DNA of 42,275 nt from Frankia sp. QA3 (GTDB lineage: Bacteria > Actinomycetota > Actinomycetes > Frankiales > Frankiaceae), in NCBI RefSeq assembly GCF_000262465.1, contig NZ_CM001489.1, positions 2,741,232-2,783,506 on the forward strand, in the 5' to 3' direction. How positions within the stretch are numbered: position 1 is the first letter of the stretch; each line of letters opens with the position of its first letter. The translations under genes were made by a program, and so were the position numbers. The notes under the pieces were generated by a model. That model saw only the letters and a list, made by a program, of their open reading frames with translations, was not told the origin of the DNA and did no database searches. Below, one piece after another: positions 35,872 through 42,275 of this stretch.

Positions 35872-37130
35872 CTATGGCCCGACTATGGCGCCGACGGTTC
35901 GATTCCCCGGACGACCACTCGCTGGATTCGGTATGGGATCATCGCCGACACCGCTGTGACCAGCGGAAACGCTCGGCGGTGATCCCACCGGAGAAGATCC
36001 GCAAGTGGTGGTACCCAGTCGGTCCCCAGAACGGTTCGCCCGGGGGATCGCCGCAGACACCGTCTCGGCCGCCTTACGACCTGTCGACCGCAGCAGATGC
36101 GCGTACAGGTTCCCCGTCACCGACGTCGAAGAGTGACCAAGCCTCTTCGACACGATCGTGATGTCGACTCCCCCGCCGAGCAGGATCGAGGCCGAGCCGT
36201 GGCGAAGGTCGTGCAGCCGCTTGCGCGACAGCAGCCGGTCCCCGATCTCGTCGCCTACAGCCAGGGCTACCGGCAACGGCCCGGCCAGATGCAGCAGCGA
36301 CCGCGAGCCCTGCACCGTCGCGCCGAGCACCGTCACCGCGCCGACCGGTTCCCGGTCGCGGTACAGCGTCCACGTGCCCTCGGCCGGCCGGTACCGCGTG
36401 CCCACGACGACGGTGGTCACCCCGGCCGCCGCCGGTACCCGGACGGTGCCGAGCAGGCCGACGCGCCGGGCGATCTGCTGCATGCGCTTGGTCAGGTACT
36501 CCGGGAACAGGTAGCGCCCGGACGGGTGCGTGAAGATCAGGTCTCGGAGTTGGACCGGGTTGCTGTGATCGTCGGGCAGGATGCCGTTGTCCCACCCATC
36601 GCCGATCGCCTCCCGCTCGTCCTCCTGGCGGAGGCGGTGGGCTGCCAGCGACCCGAGGGTGACGCCGTCCAGGTCGACCTTCCGCCGACCTGACCTCGTC
36701 TTCGGCGCCCAGACGCCGAGCACGCCGCCACTGCGGACGATCTGTTGTCGGATCGTGAGCACGGACCCCGCATGGTCGAGTCCGGGCCACGTCGCCCCGC
36801 ACACCTCCCCACGGCGCACCCCATGCAGCGCCATCAACTCGTACGCGGCGGCAAGTCGATCGTCGGCCGCCTCGTCGAGGAACCGACCGACCTCCTCGGG
36901 CTCCCACGGCTCCACCTCGGGGGCCGAGTGTGAGGCCAGCTCGACGCCGGCCGCCGGGTTGAATTCGATCATCCTTTGCCTGTGCGCGTCGTTGAGCGCG
37001 GTGCGCAGCATCTCGAAGACGTCGCCCACCGTTGCCGGCCCGATCGGCCGCCCGCGCTCCCGGGCGGACTCCGCCGCCTTCTTCAGCGCGGTGTCGATGT
37101 GCTCGGCTCGTAGCGCGACAAGTGGTATCT
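35872..37130 (-). pseudogene. Tyrosine recombinase (phage-type integrase), 5' cut by IS256 element
   Basis: The minus strand encodes the core-binding domain from ALRAEHIDTALKKAAESARE (with VFEMLRTALNDAHRQRMIEF and NPAAGVEL) and the whole catalytic domain. The catalytic residues are all present: Arg in ALHGVRRGEVCGATW, Lys near WAPKTRSGRRKVDLDG, HxxR in LHDLRHGSASILLGGG, His in SKRLGHSSTSVTG and Tyr in NLYAHLL. Between QQIARRVGL and LHDLRHG there is an extra segment of about 70 residues (PAAAGVTTVVVGTRYRPAEG; WTLYRDREPVGAVTVLGATV). Integrases of this family lack it. The N-terminal arm-binding part was lost when the IS256 element inserted at 37131. Confidence 0.85.
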
Positions 37131-38552
37131 GAGAAATAGTCAAGACTTGTGGGTGGTGATCTTTAGGCGGCTTGGGTGACGGGTGCGGTGGTGGGTCGTT
37201 CGACGAGCTGGCCGGCTTCGAAGACGGCGCCGGCGCGGACGAGGGCGACGAGGTGGGGCGCGTTGACCGCCCGCCAGCGGGCCTGGGCGGCCTCGATGAG
37301 CGTGAACGCCATCGCGAGTCCGGCGGCCCGGGAACCGGGGCCCTTGGTGACCCGGGTGCGGTGGCGCACGGTCGCGAACGTGGACTCGATCGGGTTCGTG
37401 GTCCGCAGATGCACCCAGTGCTCGGCGGGGTAGTCGTAGAACGCCAGCAGCACGTCCAGATCACCGGTGATCTTCGCGGTGGCTTGGGGGAACTTCGCTC
37501 CGTAGGTGGCGGCGAACGCCGTCGCCGCGGCGGTGGCGTGGGTCTTGTCCTCGGCGTTGTAGATCTCCGCGAGGTGCTTCTTCGCACCGGGGTGCGCCGA
37601 CTTCGGCAACGAGGCCAGGACGTTCGCGGTCTTGTGGACCCAGCAGCGCTGTTCCGCGGTGGCGGGGAAGACCTCGCGCAGCGCGGCCCAGAACCCCAGC
37701 GCGCCGTCGCCGACCGCGAGCACGGGTGCGCCCATGCCGCGGCGCGCGCAGTCGCGCAGCAGGTCCGCCCACGACCCGGTCGATTCCCGGTAGCCGTCCG
37801 CGAGGGCGACGAGTTCCTTACGGCCGTCGGCGCGGACCCCGATCAGGACGAGCAGGCACAGCTTCTCCTCGTCCAGGTGGATGTTGACGTGGATGCCGTC
37901 CGCCCACAGGTAGACGTAGTCCACGCCGGCCAGGTCCCGGTTGGCGAACGTCTGGTAGTCGGCCTGCCAGCTGGCGGTCAGCCGGGTCACCGTGGACGCG
38001 GACAGGCCGGCACCCGAGCCGAGGAACTGCTCCGACGCGGGCACGAAGTCACCCGAGGACAGGCCGTGCAGGTAGAGCAGCGGCAGCACCTCGACGATCT
38101 TCGGGGAGCGGCGGCACCGCGGCGGCAGGATCGCCGAGGAGAACCGCTGCCGTTCGCCGCTGTCAGGGTCGACGCGGCGGTCGTTGACCCGCGGCGCGGT
38201 CACCTCGACCGCACCGGCGGCGGTCATCACCCGCCGCGGCTGGGCATGGCCGTTACGGACCACCAGCCGGCGGCCATGGTCGTCACGCTCGCCGGCGAGC
38301 TCGGCGATGTAGGCGTCGACCTCGGCTTCCAACGCGGCCGCGAGCATCCGCCGCGCACCCTCCCGGACGATCTCATCGATCAGCGACGGCCTGGCCGCCG
38401 AGCCGTTCTCGGGCGTGCTGTCCTCGGGTACTACCGTGAGCACGGGCGTGCCTTCCCGACCGACGCGCCAACGTCGGCCTGACTGAGACCTCAACCTCGA
38501 TCACCGGGAAGGTACGCCCTCCCAGCCGATCCACAGGTCTCAACCATTGCTC
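37131..38552 (-). mobile_element. IS256-family (Mutator) insertion sequence, apparently complete
   Basis: The outer ends are imperfect inverted repeats, 17 of 22 matching: left contains AGTCAAGACTTGTGG and right, read inward, GGTTGAGACCTGTGG. Size is about 1422 bp. The flanks (TGGTATCT and GTGGACGG) show no clear 8-bp duplication, and the integrase does not continue on the far side. The insertion was therefore followed by deletion. Confidence 0.8.
37163..38443 (-). CDS. IS256-family transposase
   Basis: GTG 38443 gives 426 residues. A longer frame upstream lacks family character. DDE residues lie at the Asp of YVYLWADGIHVNI, the Asp of PVLAVGDGALGFWAALREVF and the Glu of HLRTTNPIESTFATVRHRTR. 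The typical opening is also there (PSLIDEIVREGARRMLAAAL, EAEVDAYIAEL, then VRNGHAQPRRVMTAAGAVEV), as is the signature QRCWVHKTANVLASLPKSAH. The full length, undamaged frame and near-intact ends suggest the element is or recently was active. It belongs to a different subgroup from the fragments at 10965 and 28690. Confidence 0.93.
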   Translation of the reverse strand: MLTVVPEDSTPENGSAARPSLIDEIVREGARRMLAAALEAEVDAYIAELAGERDDHGRRLVVRNGHAQPRRVMTAAGAVEVTAPRVNDRRVDPDSGERQRFSSAILPPRCRRSPKIVEVLPLLYLHGLSSGDFVPASEQFLGSGAGLSASTVTRLTASWQADYQTFANRDLAGVDYVYLWADGIHVNIHLDEEKLCLLVLIGVRADGRKELVALADGYRESTGSWADLLRDCARRGMGAPVLAVGDGALGFWAALREVFPATAEQRCWVHKTANVLASLPKSAHPGAKKHLAEIYNAEDKTHATAAATAFAATYGAKFPQATAKITGDLDVLLAFYDYPAEHWVHLRTTNPIESTFATVRHRTRVTKGPGSRAAGLAMAFTLIEAAQARWRAVNAPHLVALVRAGAVFEAGQLVERPTTAPVTQAA

Positions 38553-38731
38553 GTGGACGGGTCGGGCTGTCCGCTGCAACTGGCTCTGTCTCCGGGCTGT
38601 CCGCTGGCATGCCCCCTGCTTGCTCTTCTGCCCGCTGGCGTGCGCGACGGCGGGATGCTGACCGAATCATCGTTCCATGGCTGGATCCCTCGGATCCGGT
38701 GGTCCGGCGGCCCTACCGGCGGATTATGAGA

Positions 38732-39193
38732 TCACCGGCGGTTCGTCCATCGACGTACGTGGACCTCCGTCAGTGCAGGCCAAGGGCTCGGCCTCGTCCA
38801 CCGAGCCCCGTGGCCGTCTCCGACCTTAACCAGCGGGTTCGGCGCGCTCCGCCGGGTTTCGGCGCACGTGCGCACGGACGGGTCCATCGTCCCGACGAAG
38901 GCCGAGGCGATGAGGGCGACGGCCGGATCGCCGTTGTTGGCGAGATGCCACAGAACGCCCAGCGCGCTGGTGCCCCCGATCTCGACGAGGGCCTGGGCCA
39001 GGTGGATCCGCACCGCCGAGTCCGCGGGGTGGGCGGCGAGCGCTTCGATCAGAGAGATCGCGAACCGCGTGCCGCGCGGGCGCCAGGTCGGTGTCACGGC
39101 TGAACGAATGCCGACGCGGTGGGCATTTCCGCAGGCCAGGCGTACGAAGTCGACAGACAGGCAGGTCGATCCCTTTCTTTCAGGCAAGCTCAA
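38732..39193 (-). CDS. Hypothetical HEAT-like helical protein
   Basis: The minus strand is open with a helical-repeat core: FAISLIEALAAHPADSAVRI, HLAQALVEIGGTSALGVLWH, LANNGDPAVALIASAFVGTM. This could be part of a HEAT/TPR-type protein. The start is uncertain: TTG 39193 or the GTG near 39102. The C-terminal 45 residues are Arg/Pro-rich and may be non-native. It may be a fragment. The remaining bases of 38553-39360 show no other gene. Confidence 0.35.
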   Translation of the reverse strand: MSLPERKGSTCLSVDFVRLACGNAHRVGIRSAVTPTWRPRGTRFAISLIEALAAHPADSAVRIHLAQALVEIGGTSALGVLWHLANNGDPAVALIASAFVGTMDPSVRTCAETRRSAPNPLVKVGDGHGARWTRPSPWPALTEVHVRRWTNRR

Positions 39194-39360
39194 CCGACTG
39201 ATCCTTCACTCGTCAACCAACTCCGCACATCCCGAACGGGTGAAAAATCTTCCAGCACACCTTGACCGACAGAACCATTTTTAGTACCTTTTTTCCTACT
39301 TGGTAGAAGTTCCCAGAACTGACCGGACTTACCGAAATAGCCGTCCCTGCGGAGGTCGGA

Positions 39361-39852
39361 ATGAAGTGGTTACGCGTCATTCTGCTAGCTCTCCTACTCT
39401 CTCTCGGCTCCGGACTGCTAGCGGCGGCGCCTGCACATGCAGAAAAACTGGGCACTAGACCAGTCTGGGGTGCGTGCGGCTGGCGAACCAGCGAAGAAAA
39501 AGTGGTCTACAACTTCGGTAGTCTCATCTTGAGGTGCGGCAACAGCAGCTGGGGATTCTTTCACATGAGAGATGGGGGTGAGGGAGAGAAGGGACATCTT
39601 GAAGATTTTCAGACCCTGGCTAAACCCGCCGGGCTCAATTGGAGCGATCTCGCCCATTGGGCCATTTACTACAACGTCAAGGATCCAGACCACACCGTCG
39701 TCGAGGGTAATACGGGCTGCCGAGATCGACTGCTGTACGCGGAAGATCAAAATGGCCGCACAATATGGGCGAAGCGATTCAAGGTAATCTACAACAGCGT
39801 AAATGGCCGTATCATTACCGCCTACCCCACGTCGGGTATCTGCACTCCTTGA
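39361..39852 (+). CDS. Secreted protein, possible BECR-type RNase toxin
   Basis: ATG 39361 follows TGCGGAGGTCGGA. The protein has 163 residues. Residues 1-27 form a Sec signal peptide (MKWLRVILLALLLSLGSGLL, cleavage after APAHA). The mature protein of about 136 residues has Cys in GACGWRT, LILRCGNSS, GNTGCRDR and SGICTP, enough for two disulphides. Its pattern (SSWGFFHMRDGGEGEKGHLE; NWSDLAHWAIYYNVKD; RFKVIYNSVNGRIITAYPTS) recalls small secreted nucleases of the barnase/EndoU/colicin/RelE (BECR) type, where a final G-(R)-I-(V/I)-T-A-Y-P strand and an early His are typical. This is my reading of a distant pattern, not a proven match. The DNA here is visibly less GC-rich than the neighbours, which suggests acquisition. 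Confidence 0.6.
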   Translation: MKWLRVILLALLLSLGSGLLAAAPAHAEKLGTRPVWGACGWRTSEEKVVYNFGSLILRCGNSSWGFFHMRDGGEGEKGHLEDFQTLAKPAGLNWSDLAHWAIYYNVKDPDHTVVEGNTGCRDRLLYAEDQNGRTIWAKRFKVIYNSVNGRIITAYPTSGICTP

Positions 39853-40089
39853 ATCGCTTTATCGTTGCCGATGCGTGCCCGACTCTGATCTCCGGTATCC
39901 GGCGGCTTCGATGGGTGAGACCAGGTACCGACCCAGGGCCGGCACACGTTTACTGGGCAGCGGCTGGTGGGTCGCGCTGAGGGGACTGTAGTAGTTCTGA
40001 GATGTGAGGCGAGTCCGGCTCTGGCCCAAAAATGTGGCGAGCATGCCACCTAGGTGATCATGGGTTTCTCAGGCCATCCTGATCACCCA

Positions 40090-40215
40090 AGGTGTCATGC
40101 CCGCCGCACCGCACGCACGCGCTGCCCACACAGCGCCGCCCCCACCTGGCTCGTCGAGCACGGCGCCCGCTACCTCCTCGTCGCGCAAGCGAAACGGGAC
40201 ACCAGCGATGTGCCC
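40090..40215 (+). pseudogene. ISAs1-type transposase, tiny fragment
   Basis: One frame reads APTWLVEHGARYLLVAQAKR, the characteristic segment of ISAs1/H-repeat transposases (AxxxxxGxHYLLxVKxNQ). The preceding bases match HARAAHT in another frame. Too little is left for function. The remainder of 39853-40347 carries nothing else I recognise. Confidence 0.45.
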
Positions 40216-40347
40216 TGTTCGGGGACGACTACGAAGAAGGCTGAACTGGGGAAACGACCGTTCACCCAGGCCACCAGCGGCACCCCGGCCAACCCTGACA
40301 CTCAACCCGCGGCCCGGCCCATCCCCATCGATGCCGCGCGACGTGCC

Positions 40348-40773
40348 TCAGGAGTCAGGCCTGTCAGCCGTCCAGGAGATGCCCTCCAGGTCCAGGCCTG
40401 CCGGCGGAAATGATCTCCGATTGGGGCCGCGTCGTTCGGCAAGAAAGATCTTGCCTTTTGTTGACCGTTCGAGCCGGAGCTCAACGAGCGACAGGGACAT
40501 GTCCGACTCGAAACTTTCCTCAATCTGCATGATGATGTGTTCCAACCGGGCTTCATCGCGCGCATCCCCCTGCGCATAGGAAAGTGCAATGACGTTTTTC
40601 TCGGTTAGCTCATCGAAGTACCTTTCCAGAAGATTCAATGTAAGCGTGACGCGAACAGATCGACCCTCGCCATGAAGATCGAATGTGCCGGCTGCAGGAT
40701 TCAGGTCAGAAAGCTGGTGCCGGCGCCCAAGAGTTTCGGCAATGGCATCGAAGATTGCCTCCTTGTCGACCAT
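40348..40773 (-). CDS. Hypothetical protein, 141 aa
   Basis: ATG 40773 follows GCGGAGGTGTAT, an excellent ribosome site that decides the start. The protein looks alpha/beta: MVDKEAIFDAIAETLGRRHQ, then FDLHGEGRSVRVTLTLNLLE, YFDELTEKNVIALSYAQGDA, LEHIIMQIEESFESDMSLSL and VELRLERSTKGKIFLAERRG. I recognise no family. It is convergent with the putative secreted toxin about 500 bases away. An immunity role is possible but unsupported, because immunity genes usually follow their toxin on the same strand. The codon use is less GC-biased than the stress core. The stretch 40774-41118 has no gene. Confidence 0.65.
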   Translation of the reverse strand: MVDKEAIFDAIAETLGRRHQLSDLNPAAGTFDLHGEGRSVRVTLTLNLLERYFDELTEKNVIALSYAQGDARDEARLEHIIMQIEESFESDMSLSLVELRLERSTKGKIFLAERRGPNRRSFPPAGLDLEGISWTADRPDS

Positions 40774-41118
40774 ATACACCTCCGCTATTCGTGGCACTCG
40801 TCACGACGGGCCGCTTGTCGGCGTGTAGCTAAGCAAAGAATCCTCGCCGACAGGAGAGGCGTCGACAAGGACCGATCAGGATCTGTCGGGCAAGGGTCTT
40901 TCTGACATGCTATCGCGCGGGCGGAGGATCTGGAGCTATCGGGCAGCTAACTTGGGCTGTTCCTCCAGGAGTTTTCCTGATCTTGATGCGAGGGTGTGCC
41001 CGCACCGAGAAGGCGCCTCCGGGCTGGGACGATGCGCGCGTCTAGCCCGAGACTGACACAGCGAACTCCTGCGGACTGTTGCGCGACCAACGAACCTGCC
41101 GAAATGCGAAACCTCAGG

Positions 41119-41385
41119 TCAGACCGCCTGCGATGTGGCCGCGGCCTTCATCTGTTGCTTGAAGTCGCGGGCCGTAGGAAGGGGGTCGGGTCCGGCGATA
41201 CCGGCGGCCGGCCGTCGGCCGTCCGCCTCCCGGTACGGGCTCGACCTCACGCGCCACCCCGGCTGGCTCACGAAGATCTTCGCCATCTGCTGGCCGAGGC
41301 CTGGCGGCGCCGAGACCCGCACGGCGATGTGAGGAAAGTGCTCGCGCACGGCCCGCGCAACCATTGGGCAAGCGGGTTTGAGCAC
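41119..41385 (-). CDS. Hypothetical small protein, 88 aa
   Basis: GTG 41385 overlaps an AGGAGG sequence. An ATG at 41364 is the alternative. The frame reads VAR AVREHFPHIAVRVSAPPG, then LGQQMAKIFVSQPGWRVRSS and ARDFKQQMKAAATSQAV. It is basic and rich in Pro and Arg. No family is recognised. It follows the end of another reading frame by 28 bases on the same strand, so the two may form the end of an operon. Confidence 0.45.
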   Translation of the reverse strand: MLKPACPMVARAVREHFPHIAVRVSAPPGLGQQMAKIFVSQPGWRVRSSPYREADGRRPAAGIAGPDPLPTARDFKQQMKAAATSQAV

Positions 41386-41413
41386 CTCCTCACACGCCGG
41401 TGGCGGACCGCGA

Positions 41414-41530
41414 TCAGCCGAGCTCGTTGGCCGCGCGCTCTGTGGCGTACACCGCCATCAGCGCATTGACGTAGTCAGGCAGGCGCGTCGTCTTGGGCTG
41501 CCACCACGAGTCGCACGAAAGAGACTTTAG
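41414..41530 (-). pseudogene. C-terminal end of an unidentified gene, cut by IS6 copy G
   Basis: The minus strand reads SWWQPKTTRLPDYVNALMAV, then YATERAANELG and a stop at 41414. There is no start codon, and the frame is closed upstream at 41548. It is probably the end of a gene whose 5' part was removed when the IS6 element arrived (left end at 41579). Confidence 0.4.
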
Positions 41531-41578
41531 TCACTCGCCAGTGGGCGGAGCGGCTCGGCTGTCGCGACCTGACCGAAA

Positions 41579-42124
41579 GGCTCTGTTGCATCGGCAAAGT
41601 CCGCCATCACGCGGCTGCCAACCGGTCATGATCGGATGATGCGTCGACGTCGTGTCCGTCCACCGGCTCCGACGTCGGAGTTCGCCGGGTTCCGGTTCCC
41701 ACCAGAGGTGATCGTCCTGGCGGTGCGGTGGTACCTGCGGTTCGCGCTGTCCTACAGGGACGTCGAGGAGCTGCCCGCCGAGCGCGGCATCAAGACCGAT
41801 CACGTCACGATCTACCGGTGGGTGCAGCGCTTCACGCCCCTGCTCGTAGACGCAGCCCGACCCTACCGACACCGTCCTGGCGACAGGTGGTTCGTTGATG
41901 AGACGTATGTGAAGGTCGCTGGCCGTTGGACCTACCTGTACCGGGCGGTTGACCAGCACGGACAGGTCATCGACGTCCTCGCCAGAACCCGCCGCGACCA
42001 GGCCGCCGCCCGCCGATTCTTCACCCAGGCACTGTCCCATGGGCGCCGGCCGGTCGAGGTCACCACCGACAAAGCACCCGTCTACCCGAGACTCCTCGAC
42101 GAACTGCGTCCCGAGGCCTGCCAC
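41579..42124 (+). mobile_element. IS6-family element, copy G, right part missing
   Basis: The left end GGCTCTGTTGCATCGGC lies at 41579. Homology to the other copies ends abruptly after the codons for PEACH at about 42124. A different element or sequence follows. Confidence 0.8.
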
Positions 42125-42175
42125 GGTCACGTCCGCTGGCGTGGTGTATGGAGGGTGACTCCGCGTGATCCTTAG
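41639..42175 (+). pseudogene. IS6-family transposase, C-terminally truncated (copy G)
   Basis: ATG 41639 (or 41636) opens MRRRRVRPPAPTSEFAGFRF, with no frame damage in the N-terminal helix-turn-helix (SYRDVEELPAERGIKTDHVT; IYRWVQRFTPLLVDAARPYR), the first catalytic Asp (WFVDETYVKVAGRWTYLYRA) and the second (TTDKAPVYPRLLDELRPEA). The third residue, the Glu of NNRIEADH, is lost, as homology ends at HG, and 18 foreign codons follow. This is the only copy with an undamaged N-terminus. Confidence 0.85.
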
Positions 42176-42182
42176 TTGAAGT

Positions 42183-42275
42183 TTATGCGGTGAGTGCTTC
42201 GGGTGTCACGCTGATCTCGGGTGTGTCGGACGGCGTGTCTCGCGCGTCGACTTTCGCGAGGATTTCCACGCCGAA
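42183..42275 (-). CDS. C-terminal end of a gene running off the window
   Basis: On the minus strand the frame, open at the window edge, reads FGVEILAKVDARDTPSDTPE, then ISVTPEALTA and TAA at 42183-42185. It is not recognised. Its place directly beside the broken IS6 copy suggests a transposase tail of the element that interrupted it. Confidence 0.4.
   Translation of the reverse strand, partial: FGVEILAKVDARDTPSDTPEISVTPEALTA

Noticed and set aside
35895..35910. tRNA-like T-arm (CGGTTCGATTCCCCGG) next to the integrase, as a possible attachment site
   Set aside because: The stem pairs at only two of five positions, and no cloverleaf can be drawn around it.
37172..38482. A long plus-strand frame opposite the IS256 transposase
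   Set aside because: It is a shadow of the intact transposase on the minus strand, with no family character.
40348..40773. Immunity protein for the secreted toxin-like gene
   Set aside because: It is on the opposite strand and about 500 bases away, and no family link is visible. It is kept only as hypothetical.
1..42275. CRISPR arrays, tRNA and rRNA genes
   Set aside because: No regularly spaced repeats with unique spacers and no recognisable RNA gene were seen. The tandem repeats present have no spacers or are coding.

Overview
This is a high-GC actinobacterial window, most likely from a Frankia-type genome. The evidence is the GC-rich codon use, the GTG starts, the actinobacterial IS types and the F420-type and Rv2629-type genes. 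I could not run a search, so the genus is inferred.

Left accessory zone (1-16200): mostly debris. There are fragments of an epoxide hydrolase, an XRE regulator, a PhzF isomerase and several transposases. Eight remnants of one IS6-family element lie in the window, seven of them here, and none has an intact transposase frame. Genes that look intact are a small secreted repeat peptide (1757-1969), a sigma factor with a downstream membrane-anchored repeat protein (2861-4748), a MerB-like protein (6187-6876), a Uma2 nuclease (8081-8635), two VOC proteins, a 110-aa orphan, and a DUF3626-like gene overlapping a 90-aa gene between 43-nt direct repeats.

Stress core (16472-35783): a 118-aa protein with a KFPYGDF motif, a DUF1931 histone-fold protein, a YflT-type stress protein, and the tightly coupled operon dnaK-grpE-cbpA-cbpM-clpB. 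After these come an unknown 194-aa protein, an F420-type LLM oxidoreductase, LigD fragments, a UBP-type zinc finger, a cNMP/Trx-fold/thioredoxin-reductase fusion, a baeRF2 (Rv2629-like) protein, an SRPBCC protein and a zinc alcohol dehydrogenase. Remnants of Hsp20 and of the KFPYGDF gene occur on both sides of the chaperone operon in opposite orientation. Together the genes suggest a protein-quality-control and redox stress island.

Right accessory zone (35800-42275): a tyrosine recombinase with an unusual insertion in its catalytic domain, cut at its 5' end by an IS256-family element with a full-length transposase; a small secreted protein that may be an RNase-type toxin in lower-GC DNA; a 141-aa orphan; a small 88-aa gene; and an IS6 copy truncated by another element at the window edge.

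Many genes in both flanks carry single-base frameshifts. This could be true decay or sequencing error in a draft assembly.
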